A DNA stretch of 64,000 nucleotides from Candidatus Poribacteria bacterium. GTDB taxonomy: Bacteria; Poribacteria; WGA-4E; WGA-3G. How positions within the stretch are numbered: position 1 is the stretch's first letter; each line of letters starts with the position of its first letter. Shown here one piece after another: positions 45,495 to 54,447 of the stretch. The notes under the pieces were generated by a model, which saw only the letters and a list, made by a program, of their open reading frames with translations, was not told the origin of the DNA and did no database searches. Made by a program: the position numbers and the translations under genes. The stretch covers positions 122,093 through 186,092 of the forward strand of contig JAPPII010000124.1 of the NCBI GenBank assembly GCA_028820845.1, read 5' to 3'.

Positions 45495-45728
45495 GTGGCA
45501 CGTCGAAAACTGCATATCAAGAAAGATGATACGGTCTTAGTTCTCAGTGGGCAGGATCGCGGGAAACAAGGGGTCGTTTTGGAGGTGTTTCCACAGAAAC
45601 AACGCGCAATCGTTGAAGGTATTCATATTGTTACGCGCCACCTCCGACCGAATCAGATGGGACAAGGTGGGATCGTCGAACGCGAAGGCACTATTCATAT
45701 TTCCAATCTCAAAAAGGTTGACGCCTAA
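45495..45728 (+). CDS. rplX: 50S ribosomal protein L24 (short form)
   Basis: GTG 45495 with AGGAGG upstream gives MARRKLHIKKDDTVLVLSG. The KOW motif (GQDRGKQGVVLEVFPQKQRAIVEG) and VEREGTIHISNLKKVDA are present, but the protein stops there at 77 residues, lacking the roughly 25-30 C-terminal residues of typical L24. The next gene is 86 bases away. A natural short form or a nonsense change are both possible. Confidence 0.92.
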   Translation: MARRKLHIKKDDTVLVLSGQDRGKQGVVLEVFPQKQRAIVEGIHIVTRHLRPNQMGQGGIVEREGTIHISNLKKVDA

Positions 45729-45814
45729 GGTACAGACTTTCCACGCACGCTGAACAAGACACGCTTTGAGCGCGTCTCGCAGGGAATATATAATTTCTAT
45801 AGGATACAAGGCTC

Positions 45815-46351
45815 ATGAGCCCATTCAAAGAATTTTATCAAACGGAAATCATGCCTGCATTGCTAAAGCATTTTAGTTACGAAAATGTGATGCAGATTCC
45901 GAAACTGGACAAAATCACACTCAATATTGGGGTCGGTGAGGCGATTCAGAATCCGAACGCATTAGAAGATGCAGTCGAAGAATTGTCACTCATCGCAGGA
46001 CAACGCGCTATTATCACTCACGCTAAAAAGTCTGTTTCTGCTTTTAAAGTCAGAGAAGGCATGGCGATCGGGTGTAAAGTTACCCTGAGACGCGAACGTA
46101 TGTATGAGTTCTACAACCGTCTTGTGAACGTTGTTCTCCCCCAAATTCGAGACTTTCGCGGTGTATCTCCCGACGCTTTTGACGGGCGAGGTAATTATTC
46201 CATTGGACTCACGGAACAGTTAATCTTCCCGGAGATTGATTATGACCGGGTTAACGATATCCGCGGCATGAATATAACTGTTGTTACAACTGCACCAACC
46301 GACGAAGAAGGACGCGAGTTGTTAAGATTGTTGGGAATGCCATTCCGATAA
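45815..46351 (+). CDS. rplE: 50S ribosomal protein L5
   Basis: The 178-residue L5 binds 5S rRNA and the P-site tRNA elbow. [43 protein letters not shown] and [14 protein letters not shown] are family segments. There is no strong ribosome binding site (ATAGGATACAAGG). Confidence 0.96.
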   Translation: MSPFKEFYQTEIMPALLKHFSYENVMQIPKLDKITLNIGVGEAIQNPNALEDAVEELSLIAGQRAIITHAKKSVSAFKVREGMAIGCKVTLRRERMYEFYNRLVNVVLPQIRDFRGVSPDAFDGRGNYSIGLTEQLIFPEIDYDRVNDIRGMNITVVTTAPTDEEGRELLRLLGMPFR

Positions 46352-46480
46352 TAGTCCTCGGTTCGCAGACTTCGTCTCCTTTCGGTTACCAGTTAAGACA
46401 ACATGGACGCTTAACCGATAACTGAAAGGTTTGCGAAGCAAACCGAACTGACAACTGATACCAGTAAAGGAGCATCAAGG
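46352..46480. repeat. Inverted repeat element between rplE and rpsN
   Basis: CTTTCGGTTA and GTTAAG (46379-46397) face CTTAAC and TAACTGAAAG (46409-46427) to form an imperfect hairpin. A perfect hairpin GGTTTGC-GAA-GCAAACC follows at once, then AACTGACAACTGATACCAGT before the rpsN binding site. Same repeat family as the neighbouring gaps. Confidence 0.6.
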
Positions 46481-46666
46481 TTGGCAAGTAAATCATGGAT
46501 TGCTAAGCAAGCAAGAACCCCGCGGTTCCGGACCCGACAATACAGCCGCTGTAAGAGTTGTGGCAGGTCGCGTGGGTATCTTCGCAAATTTGAATTGTGT
46601 CGTATCTGTTTTCGCCTCTTCGCCCGCGCCGGTAAAATTCCCGGTGTCCGAAAGGCGAGTTGGTAG
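46481..46666 (+). CDS. rpsN: 30S ribosomal protein S14, zinc-binding type Z
   Basis: The 61-residue S14 has a zinc ribbon ([20 protein letters not shown], two CxxC pairs) and the C-terminal [11 protein letters not shown]. The TTG start has AAGGAG upstream. S14 of type Z is the zinc-containing form, common outside Proteobacteria. Confidence 0.95.
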   Translation: MASKSWIAKQARTPRFRTRQYSRCKSCGRSRGYLRKFELCRICFRLFARAGKIPGVRKASW

Positions 46667-46839
46667 AAAATAGGAGTTAGCCGTCAGCAGATCGTATGCT
46701 GGATAACAACGTTTTGCTGCCACACGGGGAATGCCCTAAAGTATTCATACCGTTGATTTGGGTTACTGGCGACTGAGAACGCAGCGGAACGCTCTGACAG
46801 CTGACAGCCATTCTAAGAATGAAATAAGGAGAATCTTTC
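46667..46839. repeat. Repeat element between rpsN and rpsH
   Basis: AGTTAGCCGTCAGCAG on the left is an imperfect inverted copy of CTGACAGCTGACAGCC on the right. The 15-mer TTCATACCGTTGATT (46744-46758) is shared with the rpsJ-rplC element, and GCAGCGGAACGC is shared with the rplQ downstream gap (about 54382). Confidence 0.6.
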
Positions 46840-47241
46840 ATGTCGATGACCGATCCGATTGCAGATATGTTGACTCGTATCCGCAATGCCAATATGGCAG
46901 GACATGAACGCGTTGAAATCCCCTCTTCAAAAGTTAAACTTGAGATTGCACGCATCTTATCAGAAGAAGGTTTCATCCGGAACTATCGCTTACTTGAAGA
47001 TGGAAAACAGGGGATTTTAAGAATCTATTTGAAATACGGAAGCACGAGAAAAGAGAAGGTCATCACGAATCTCAGACGGATCAGCAAACCAGGCAGACGC
47101 GTTTACGCGAAGTCCGACAGCCTACCCCGTGTTTACGGCGGGCTCGGTGTCGCTATTTTGTCGACATCCAGTGGACTAAAAACCACGCCTGAATGCCGAA
47201 GAGAAAAAATCGGAGGCGAAGTCCTCTGCTACGTCTGGTAA
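46840..47241 (+). CDS. rpsH: 30S ribosomal protein S8
   Basis: The 133-residue S8 binds 16S rRNA and, in Escherichia coli, represses the spc operon. [21 protein letters not shown] and the [28 protein letters not shown] ending are typical. AAGGAG lies upstream. Confidence 0.97.
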   Translation: MSMTDPIADMLTRIRNANMAGHERVEIPSSKVKLEIARILSEEGFIRNYRLLEDGKQGILRIYLKYGSTRKEKVITNLRRISKPGRRVYAKSDSLPRVYGGLGVAILSTSSGLKTTPECRREKIGGEVLCYVW

Positions 47242-47277
47242 GATTTTTGATCGTCTCAGTGAACTGGGAGAGATAGC

Positions 47278-47844
47278 ATGTCACGTATTGGACTTAAACC
47301 GATTCCATTGCCGGAGAAGGTACAGGTCGCTTTGGACGAAAACAACGTCCAAGTGGAGGGACCTAAAGGCAGCCTCGATTGGCAACTACCTGAAGGAATT
47401 GATGTGGCTCTTGACGAAAACGTCCTGACCGTCCAAAGAAAAAGTGAACTTAAACACTACAAAGCCTTACATGGACTGGCACGAAGTCTTATCGCTAACA
47501 TGGTTACCGGTGTTTCAGAGGGTTTTGAGAAGAAGCTGCGTGTTGTGGGAACAGGGTACCGGGCTGAAGTCAATCGTGAGAACAATTTAGTTCTTGACGT
47601 TGGCTATTCGCACGCTGTTACCTACGCACCACCTGACGGAATAACGTTAAGTGTTGAACCCTCCGAGAATATTGATGGACAAGCGCATACACCTATCGTC
47701 GTCACGGGTATTGACAAACAACTCGTTGGTCAGGTCGCAGCTTCGATCCGTCAAATAAGGAAACCTGATACCTATAAGCCTTGTAAAGGTATCCGTTATG
47801 AGGGTGAGCGCGTCCGAGATAAAGAAGGAAAGGCTGCTGTTTAA
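47278..47844 (+). CDS. rplF: 50S ribosomal protein L6
   Basis: The 188-residue L6 has two homologous domains. MSRIGLKPIPLPEKVQV, GVSEGFEKKLRVVGTGYRA and the C-terminal RKPDTYKPCKGIRYEGE are diagnostic. GGGAGA precedes the ATG. Confidence 0.97.
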   Translation: MSRIGLKPIPLPEKVQVALDENNVQVEGPKGSLDWQLPEGIDVALDENVLTVQRKSELKHYKALHGLARSLIANMVTGVSEGFEKKLRVVGTGYRAEVNRENNLVLDVGYSHAVTYAPPDGITLSVEPSENIDGQAHTPIVVTGIDKQLVGQVAASIRQIRKPDTYKPCKGIRYEGERVRDKEGKAAV

Positions 47845-47926
47845 TACTGTTGAGCCTTGCGCGCTGTAGGACAGAATCTTAGAGTCTTATGAAATACGAG
47901 CGCGCCTATTGTGATAAGGAGATCCC

Positions 47927-48295
47927 TTGACACTTATAAAAAAGAAACGGATGAGCCATTTGCGGCGCCGGAAACGGGTCCGCCAAAAAATTAGCGGTAC
48001 CGGCGATAGACCGAGACTCTCTGTTTTCAGAAGCTTAAAACATATCTATGCGCAACTCATTGATGATGAGCTTGGTGTAACGCTTGCTGAAGCCTCTACT
48101 TTGTCCCCTGAATTGAAGGAAACCGTCACAAATGGCAGTAATGTTGAAGCAGCACAGCGGGTTGGTGCGCTTATTGCGCAGAAAGCCAAGCAACAGGAGA
48201 TTGAGGTCGCTATCTTTGACCGGGGCGGGCATCTCTATCACGGACGCATAAGAGCTCTCGCGGAAGCCGCGAGGGAAGAGGGACTGAAGTTCTAA
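47927..48295 (+). CDS. rplR: 50S ribosomal protein L18
   Basis: The 122-residue L18 binds 5S rRNA with L5. The TTG start follows [26 protein letters not shown] and [26 protein letters not shown] are family signatures. Confidence 0.96.
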   Translation: MTLIKKKRMSHLRRRKRVRQKISGTGDRPRLSVFRSLKHIYAQLIDDELGVTLAEASTLSPELKETVTNGSNVEAAQRVGALIAQKAKQQEIEVAIFDRGGHLYHGRIRALAEAAREEGLKF

Positions 48296-48388
48296 CTGCC
48301 CCGCAACCCCGATTCTGACACCGCACGGACTGCAGGTTTTATCTCTGCACCTACGGTGAACAGAACCGACATCGGATAGGAGTTTTTT

Positions 48389-48901
48389 TTGCTCAAAGAG
48401 AAGATCAATCCCGATGAATTTGAATTCGAGGAACACATGATTGCGATCAACCGTGTTATGCGGGTTGGTAAGGGGCGGCGTACGCCAAGTTTCAACTCCC
48501 TTACGGTTGTGGGTAATCGCGATGGTATCGTTGGTATCGGCTTTGGCAGCGCGAGCGAAGTACCGGGCGCGCTTCGGAAAAGTTTCGCGGATGCCCGAAA
48601 AAATCTGGTTCGGGTGCCGATTGTCAACGGAACGCTCCCTCATGAGATTATCAGCGAATTCAAATCCGCCAAAGTTTTGCTAAAACCGGCGAGTCCTGGA
48701 ACTGGTATTATTGCGGGACCCGCGACGCGTGCTATCTTAGAATACGCAGGGGTCCGAGATGCCCTGACGAAATGCCTCTCTTCTCGGAATATGAAAAATA
48801 TCGCTGAAGCCACTATGTTAGGGTTGAAGCAACTCAAGGATATTAATGAAGTGGCGCGGTTACGGGACCTGTCGGTCGAAGAACTACTCAAAAAACGCTA
48901 A
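48389..48901 (+). CDS. rpsE: 30S ribosomal protein S5
   Basis: The 170-residue S5 lies at the decoding and mRNA-entry face. The TTG start follows ATAGGAG and a T-run. INRVMRVGKGRRTPSFNSLTVVGN and PASPGTGIIAGPATRAILEYAGV are diagnostic. rpmD (L30), which normally follows, is absent; rplO comes next after a repeat-filled gap. Confidence 0.95.
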   Translation: MLKEKINPDEFEFEEHMIAINRVMRVGKGRRTPSFNSLTVVGNRDGIVGIGFGSASEVPGALRKSFADARKNLVRVPIVNGTLPHEIISEFKSAKVLLKPASPGTGIIAGPATRAILEYAGVRDALTKCLSSRNMKNIAEATMLGLKQLKDINEVARLRDLSVEELLKKR

Positions 48902-48989
48902 TTGGTGGTTAATTGTTAAGGGGTTGCTAATTACCTTTTGCTAATTGCCAATTACGAATTGCTATCTATAACGAACGGAGTAAACCCTA
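48902..48989. repeat. Inverted repeat patch between rpsE and rplO
   Basis: AATTGGTGGTTAATTG and CAATTACGAATTG bracket GTTGCTAATTACC and GCTAATTGCC, giving overlapping inverted and direct short repeats. It occupies the position where rpmD is usually found. Confidence 0.45.
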
Positions 48990-49466
48990 ATGAAACTCAA
49001 CGAATTGAAGCCTGCTCCTGGTGCTACCCGCTCCAGAAAACGGGTGGGTAGAGGTAACGCTTCGGGACATGGGGGTACCTGCGGACGCGGCCACAAAGGG
49101 CAAAAGTCCCGATCCGGCGGTTCAATTCCAGCATGGTTTGAAGGCGGACAGATGCCGCTTGTACGACGGCTCCCTAAGCGAGGTCCTCGACGGACCGGAC
49201 ATAAACGATTTGAATATGATATTATTAACGTTCAAACGCTCAACCTTTTTGAGGATGATACCGTTGTTAGTCCACAATCGCTTCGCGAAGCTGGTCTCAT
49301 TAAACGGAAAAATGCGCTGATAAAAATACTCGGCGACGGTGAACTCGAAAAACAGTTGAAAGTCCAAGCCCATCGCTTCTCAAAAGCCGCAATTGAAAAG
49401 ATTGAATCCAAAGGCGGTACAGCCGAGGTTCTCGGGCTGCATGCAAACACCAGTGACGCTGCTTAG
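48990..49466 (+). CDS. rplO: 50S ribosomal protein L15
   Basis: The 158-residue L15 supports 50S assembly. MKLNELKPAPGATRSRKRVGRG, GGQMPLVRRLPKRG and the VLGLHANTSDAA ending fit the family. ACGGAG lies upstream. Confidence 0.96.
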   Translation: MKLNELKPAPGATRSRKRVGRGNASGHGGTCGRGHKGQKSRSGGSIPAWFEGGQMPLVRRLPKRGPRRTGHKRFEYDIINVQTLNLFEDDTVVSPQSLREAGLIKRKNALIKILGDGELEKQLKVQAHRFSKAAIEKIESKGGTAEVLGLHANTSDAA

Positions 49467-49496
49467 CAGTTTGCATGTAAGGAGGAAGAAAAATAA

Positions 49497-50828
49497 GTGA
49501 TTAAGGCATTTCAAAACGCTTTTAAAATTCCCGAATTGCGGAAGCGCATTATTTCTACAGCGTTACTCTTGGTTGTTTATCGCCTTGGTGCCCACATTAC
49601 ACTTCCAGGGATTGACGACCAAGCACTTGAAGCATTTTTCCAACAACTCATGGAGCGCGGTGGTAATGTCATTGGGTTCATCGACCTGTTTTCCGGGGGC
49701 GCGTTTAGTCAGATGACTATCTTCGCACTCGGCATACAACCCTATATTAGTGCCTCGATCATTATGCAGCTTCTTGCTGTTATCGTGCCTTCCTTGGAAA
49801 AACTTTCCAGGGAACCCGATGGCAGAAAGAAGATTACCCAATACACCCGATATGGAACGGTTATCCTGAGTATTATTCAGGGCATAACAATTAGTATTGT
49901 CCTGCGGAACCCAGAAAACATAACGGGTCAAACGGGGGAGATCGTCAGAGACCCTAACCTCTGGTGGCATTTTCTGGTTGTTTTGACACTTACAGCCGGG
50001 ACCTCTTTTGTCATGTGGCTCGGTGAGCAAATTACCGAACGCGGTATTGGGCAAGGTATTTCGTTGATTATTACTGTCGGAATTATCGCCGGGTTACCAG
50101 GGGGTGTTACGACCGTTTTCAACAATCTCGTGACAAGACCAGAGTTTGGAATTCTGCAACTCGCACTCTTAGTGGCTCTCGTTATTGTAGCTGTTATGGG
50201 TACGGTATTCATTACGCTTTCTGTGCGGAGAATTCCGGTTCAGTATGGGAGACAAATTCGTGGACGTAGGGTCATTGGTGGACAATCAACACATCTGCCA
50301 CTCCGTGTTAACGCAGCAGGCATGATTCCGATTATCTTCGCTGTCACCTTAATTCAGTTTCCGCCAACTGTTCTTGACTTTCTGCCACGCGACTGGGCAT
50401 GGGTAACATCTGCTAAAGCACTCATTGATCCAGGGACACCGTTGTACCTCACCGTTTACGCGTTGTTGATTATCGGTTTCACCTATTTCTATACGGCTGT
50501 TCAAATTAACCCTGTTCAAATGGCAGAGGATTTACAGAAATATGGCGGGTTTATCCCAGGTATCCGTGCTGGAAAACAGACCGCAGATTACATCAACACG
50601 ACACTCACGAGAATCACGCTGCCAGGTGCTGTTTTTCTCGCCGCTATCGCAGTGATTCCGATTATTATTACCAGCCGACTCGGTGTCGGCAACATGGTTG
50701 AAGGTGCTTCTATCTTAATTGTTGTAGGTGTTGTCTTGGATACGATGTCACAAATTGAATCCTACTTAACCGTCCGCCATTATGAAGGATTCTTAAAGGA
50801 TCGAAAACTTAGGGGCAGGCGACGTTAA
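49497..50828 (+). CDS. secY: Protein translocase subunit SecY
   Basis: The channel subunit of the Sec translocon, 443 residues with ten predicted helices. The GTG start follows [51 protein letters not shown] and the plug region are typical. The next genes in most bacteria (adk, map, infA) are absent; rpmJ follows 25 bases later. Confidence 0.97.
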   Translation: MIKAFQNAFKIPELRKRIISTALLLVVYRLGAHITLPGIDDQALEAFFQQLMERGGNVIGFIDLFSGGAFSQMTIFALGIQPYISASIIMQLLAVIVPSLEKLSREPDGRKKITQYTRYGTVILSIIQGITISIVLRNPENITGQTGEIVRDPNLWWHFLVVLTLTAGTSFVMWLGEQITERGIGQGISLIITVGIIAGLPGGVTTVFNNLVTRPEFGILQLALLVALVIVAVMGTVFITLSVRRIPVQYGRQIRGRRVIGGQSTHLPLRVNAAGMIPIIFAVTLIQFPPTVLDFLPRDWAWVTSAKALIDPGTPLYLTVYALLIIGFTYFYTAVQINPVQMAEDLQKYGGFIPGIRAGKQTADYINTTLTRITLPGAVFLAAIAVIPIIITSRLGVGNMVEGASILIVVGVVLDTMSQIESYLTVRHYEGFLKDRKLRGRRR

Positions 50829-50853
50829 GCCCTTTCAAGGGAAAGAGATAATT

Positions 50854-50970
50854 ATGAAAGTCCGACCTTCTGTTAAGAAGATGTGTAACCAGTGTAAAAT
50901 TATCAAGCGAAAAGGGGTTATCCACGTCATTTGTCCTTCAAACCCGAAGCACAAGCAACGACAGGGATAA
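50854..50970 (+). CDS. rpmJ: 50S ribosomal protein L36, zinc-binding form
   Basis: A 38-residue protein with the zinc ligands CNQCK, C27 and H32 ([12 protein letters not shown]). [11 protein letters not shown] is the standard start. AGAG lies upstream. It is directly before the alpha operon. Confidence 0.95.
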   Translation: MKVRPSVKKMCNQCKIIKRKGVIHVICPSNPKHKQRQG

Positions 50971-51049
50971 TCGTCAGTGGCCTAAGCCGCGAACCGCAGA
51001 CCGCGAACCGCGAAGAACGAATAGCGGTCCGCGAATAAAGGAGAAAATC
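50971..51049. repeat. Short direct and inverted repeats before rpsM
   Basis: GCCGCGAACCGCAGACCGCGAACCGCGAAG is a tandem of a CCGCGAACCGC unit, followed by GCGGTCCGCGAATAAAGGAG with the opposite sense. The patch supplies the rpsM leader. Confidence 0.45.
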
Positions 51050-51442
51050 ATGGCAAGGATCGCGGGGGTTGATTTACCCCGAAATAAGCGAGTGGATATC
51101 GCACTGACAGCAATTTACGGTATCGGTCGTTACACGGCATCCCAAATCGTCAACGACCTTGACATTGACCCAGGAAAGAAAGTTGACAACCTCGCCGAAA
51201 ACGAAGTCGGTCAACTCCGAGACAAAATTCTCGATTATAAGATTGAAGGGGACTTGCGTCGCGAGGTCGACCAGAATATTAAACGCCTGATGGATATCAA
51301 CAGTTATCGTGGCTTGCGGCACCGTCGGCAGTTACCTGTCCGCGGTCAGCGTACAAATACCAATGCACGCACCCGTAAGGGTAAGGCGCGGACGATTTCT
51401 GTCGGTAGAAAAGCCAAAGAGGCAGGACGCAAGAGTGGATAA
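51050..51442 (+). CDS. rpsM: 30S ribosomal protein S13
   Basis: The 130-residue S13 lies in the 30S head and contacts the P-site t[29 protein letters not shown] and [23 protein letters not shown] are diagnostic. It starts the alpha operon rpsM-rpsK-rpsD-rpoA-rplQ. Confidence 0.97.
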   Translation: MARIAGVDLPRNKRVDIALTAIYGIGRYTASQIVNDLDIDPGKKVDNLAENEVGQLRDKILDYKIEGDLRREVDQNIKRLMDINSYRGLRHRRQLPVRGQRTNTNARTRKGKARTISVGRKAKEAGRKSG

Positions 51443-51555
51443 TCCGCGTACGGGTTGCCAGTTTGCGATTATCCGTAGGTGAGGTCTCTAACCTTGGCTG
51501 TGGACATGAGGCTCTCTTAACTGACAACTGACAACTAACAAAGAGGAGAACAGTT
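51443..51555. repeat. Repeat patch between rpsM and rpsK
   Basis: The CTTAACTGACAACTGACAACTAACAAAG segment belongs to the same CTGACAAC repeat family as the spc-operon gaps. Its left half lacks an obvious partner, so it may be a partial copy. Confidence 0.45.
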
Positions 51556-51927
51556 TTGCGTGGAAGAAGAAGAGAACGCAAGAACGTCCCAGAAGGGATA
51601 GCGCATATACAAGCTACCTTCAATAACACAATTATTACAATCACAGACTTAAACGGAAATACCGTTGCTTGGGCAAATGCTGGTATGACTTTCACCGGTT
51701 CACGAAAGTCCACCCCATTTGCTGCACAGCAGACCGCGGAGGCATGTGCCCGTAGAGCAATGGATCACGGTATGAAACGCGTAGAGGTCAGAGTCAAAGG
51801 TCCCGGGTCCGGGCGAGAATCTTCTATACGAGCACTCGCTGCCGCCGGACTTGAAATTACATTAATGAAGGACGTGACTCCGATCCCACACAACGGATGT
51901 CGTCCCCCGAAGAGACGACGGGTTTGA
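51556..51927 (+). CDS. rpsK: 30S ribosomal protein S11
   Basis: The 123-residue S11 forms part of the platform near the mRNA exit. The TTG start follows [25 protein letters not shown] and [18 protein letters not shown] are diagnostic. Confidence 0.97.
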   Translation: MRGRRRERKNVPEGIAHIQATFNNTIITITDLNGNTVAWANAGMTFTGSRKSTPFAAQQTAEACARRAMDHGMKRVEVRVKGPGSGRESSIRALAAAGLEITLMKDVTPIPHNGCRPPKRRRV

Positions 51928-51936
51928 GGAATACGA

Positions 51937-52572
51937 ATGAGCAGATATTTAGATTCAGTCTGTAAATTATGCCGACGGGAAGGCGAAAAGCTCTTTCTCA
52001 AGGGACGGCGATGCAACGGTCCGAAATGTTCTTTTGAACGCCGTAGCTATCCACCTGGACAGCACGGACAGACCCCGCCCCGCCGCGGTCGCGAAAACAA
52101 TTTCCGCAGGCAGTTACGCGCGAAACAGAAAGTAAAACGCACCTATGGTGTTTTCGAGAAACAGTTTCGGAACTATTATTTCAAAGCTGCCCGCCAAAGC
52201 GGTATTGCTGGTGAAAATTTAATTGGTTTCCTTGAACGCCGCCTTGACAATGTTGTTTTCCGCCTCGGATTCGCAACATCTCGAAATCAGGCGCGTCAAC
52301 TCGTCAAGCATAACCACTTTACTGTCAATGGGAAGCGCGTTAACATTCCTTCCTATATAGTACAAGTTGGCGATGTCATCGCACCACGCGGGCGGAGTCG
52401 CAACCTCGCTGTTATTCAGGAGGCTTTAGAGTACGCACAGCATCGCGGCGCACCTGAATGGCTTGATGTTGACATCGAGAAGACGGAAGGACGCGTTCAG
52501 GGAGCACCCGTGGTAGAGCAGATCTCCGCAGACCTTGAAACACAACTCATCATTGAACTTTACTCCAGGTAG
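51937..52572 (+). CDS. rpsD: 30S ribosomal protein S4
   Basis: The 211-residue S4 initiates 30S assembly and, in Escherichia coli, represses the alpha operon. The N-terminal zinc-like cluster CKLCRREGEKLFLKGRRC has four cysteines. FLERRLDNVVFRLGFATSRNQARQLVKHNHF is the S4 RNA-binding domain. Length is normal. Confidence 0.97.
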   Translation: MSRYLDSVCKLCRREGEKLFLKGRRCNGPKCSFERRSYPPGQHGQTPPRRGRENNFRRQLRAKQKVKRTYGVFEKQFRNYYFKAARQSGIAGENLIGFLERRLDNVVFRLGFATSRNQARQLVKHNHFTVNGKRVNIPSYIVQVGDVIAPRGRSRNLAVIQEALEYAQHRGAPEWLDVDIEKTEGRVQGAPVVEQISADLETQLIIELYSR

Positions 52573-52715
52573 GCGTGTCCCCTATACCGTGTGTGTTATT
52601 AAATACTGAGTGTTTATGCATGGACACTCTTACAGCGCATCTGCATCCGATAAGATACTCGCAAGGACTTACAGCACACAAGGGACGTGGGGCATGTCCG
52701 ATCATACGCTATCGA

Positions 52716-52765
52716 TGCAAACTGTGAGTTGAATACGCCGACAGCATCCGGTGCTTCAGTTTGCA
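52716..52765 (+). other. Inverted repeat in the rpsD-rpoA gap
   Basis: TGCAAACTG (52716-52724) and CAGTTTGCA (52757-52765) are perfect inverted arms 32 bases apart in the 233-base gap. The core resembles the GCAAACT/AGTTTGC hairpins at 10909 and 61591. It could be a leader structure of rpoA. Confidence 0.5.
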
Positions 52766-52805
52766 CGCGTTCTAACATTCGTTTTAATTCTATGGGAGGA
52801 AATCG

Positions 52806-53825
52806 ATGATAAGGTCCGAGCTCGTGATACCCGAGCGGCTGAAAACTGATATTGAGTCTTTACAGCCGGATTACGCAAAATATACCGCTGAACCCTTTGA
52901 GCGCGGATTTGGGACAACCCTCGGCAATTCTCTACGCCGAGTCCTCCTTTCCTCAATCAAAGGTGCAGCGATTACGGCTGTTCAGATCGAACAAGTTAAA
53001 CACGAATACGACACAATTCCCGGGGTGCTTGAAGATGTCGTCCAAATCATTCTTAATCTCAAAGAGGTGCGCCTCAAGATTACTAACGACACCCCAATGA
53101 CACTCACCCTGCACGCAGAAGGTTCAGGTGAAGTTACTGCCGCTGATATTCGTCCTAATTCAGACGTTCAGATTATCAATCCCGACCGGCATATTGCTAC
53201 ACTTGATGAATGCGAGGGGTTGGATATGGAAATTCATGTACAAACAGGACGTGGTTACTCTCTTGCTGAAGAACACAGACCAACAGACAACCCAATCGGG
53301 TTGATTCCTGTGGACGCAAAATTCTCGCCCGTTGAGAAGGTTAATTTCTGGGTAGAAGAGACGCGGGTCCGCGACACAACTAATTTTGATAAGCTCAACC
53401 TTGAAGTCTGGACTGATGCCACTATTACGGCGAAGGAAGCCGTCACTCGAGCTGCAGAAATTTTACTACAACAATTGGAACTCTTTACGGAATTCGATGA
53501 GAACTACGTCGAGCCTGAACCTGAGATTGATGAGGAAAAACTGAGGCGCAACCGATATTTAGCCAAACCTGTCGCGGAACTCGAGCTCTCGGTTCGCGCC
53601 AGCAATTGTCTCGAAACTGCAAATATCAAGACCATCCGAGAACTCGTTACAAAAGAGGAAAAGGATATGTTGGAATACAAGAATTTCGGACGCACTTCGC
53701 TTAACGAAATTAAGGAGCAACTCGCCAACATGGGGCTTTTCCTCGGAATGAAACTCGACGATATGGACGATGCCGACATCGACGAAGAAAATATGGCGCA
53801 AGAATCTTTGCAGCCGCCCATGTAA
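52806..53825 (+). CDS. rpoA: DNA-directed RNA polymerase subunit alpha
   Basis: The 339-residue alpha subunit starts polymerase assembly. [26 protein letters not shown] is the N-terminal dimerisation domain signature, and [25 protein letters not shown] the C-terminal DNA-binding domain, followed by an acidic tail. GGGAGGAAATCG precedes the ATG. It ends 32 bases before rplQ. Confidence 0.97.
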   Translation: MIRSELVIPERLKTDIESLQPDYAKYTAEPFERGFGTTLGNSLRRVLLSSIKGAAITAVQIEQVKHEYDTIPGVLEDVVQIILNLKEVRLKITNDTPMTLTLHAEGSGEVTAADIRPNSDVQIINPDRHIATLDECEGLDMEIHVQTGRGYSLAEEHRPTDNPIGLIPVDAKFSPVEKVNFWVEETRVRDTTNFDKLNLEVWTDATITAKEAVTRAAEILLQQLELFTEFDENYVEPEPEIDEEKLRRNRYLAKPVAELELSVRASNCLETANIKTIRELVTKEEKDMLEYKNFGRTSLNEIKEQLANMGLFLGMKLDDMDDADIDEENMAQESLQPPM

Positions 53826-53857
53826 TTCTTCACGACGACGCTCATAGGAGGAATACA

Positions 53858-54262
53858 ATGCGTCATAGAAAAAGCGGGAGGAAACTCGGACGGACGAGTA
53901 GCCATCGGAAGGCACTTTTTCGTAACCAAGCCACCGCACTCTTTGAGCATGAACAAATTCGGACAACGCTCGCTAAGTGCAAAGAACTGCGTCGCGTTGC
54001 TGAAAGATTAATTACGCTCGCGAAGCAGGGCGATCTGCCCGCACGTCGACAAGCCGCAAAAATGCTCTATGGTACCCATCTACATTATAAACCGAGGCGC
54101 GGAGAAGAAGCCAGTAGGGTTGATAAACACGCCGTTCTGCGAAAACTCTTTGATGATATCGGACCCCGTTATCAAGACCGGAACGGCGGATACACCCGTA
54201 TCATCCGTGGTGAACTCCGAAAAGGAGACGGCGCACAGATGGGCTACATTCAACTGGTGTAA
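53858..54262 (+). CDS. rplQ: 50S ribosomal protein L17
   Basis: The 134-residue L17 begins [20 protein letters not shown] with the familiar [31 protein letters not shown]. It closes the ribosomal cluster. AGGAGG lies upstream. Confidence 0.97.
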   Translation: MRHRKSGRKLGRTSSHRKALFRNQATALFEHEQIRTTLAKCKELRRVAERLITLAKQGDLPARRQAAKMLYGTHLHYKPRRGEEASRVDKHAVLRKLFDDIGPRYQDRNGGYTRIIRGELRKGDGAQMGYIQLV

Positions 54263-54447
54263 TGGCTAATAGCGGTCAGCAGTCAGGGCGGGTTTCTCCA
54301 CTGCGTTCCGAAACCCTCTCAGCGGTCAGTTAAGAGACTTTCTGTAACGCTCGCGTCTTTGCTGGTGCCTGAGAGTGTAGCGCAGCGGAACGCCTACGCA
54401 AGTCGCGTGTGGACTTGCGGGACAATGCTGAAAGCGAAGCGTGCTAA
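54263..54447. repeat. Repeat patch downstream of rplQ
   Basis: The segment carries GCGGTCAGCAGTCAG, GCGGTCAGTTAAGAGAC, GCAGCGGAACGC and GCAAGTCGCGTGTGGACTTGC (a hairpin). These units recur in the gaps of the ribosomal cluster and at 17130. It separates the plus-strand cluster from the minus-strand barrel gene. Confidence 0.55.
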
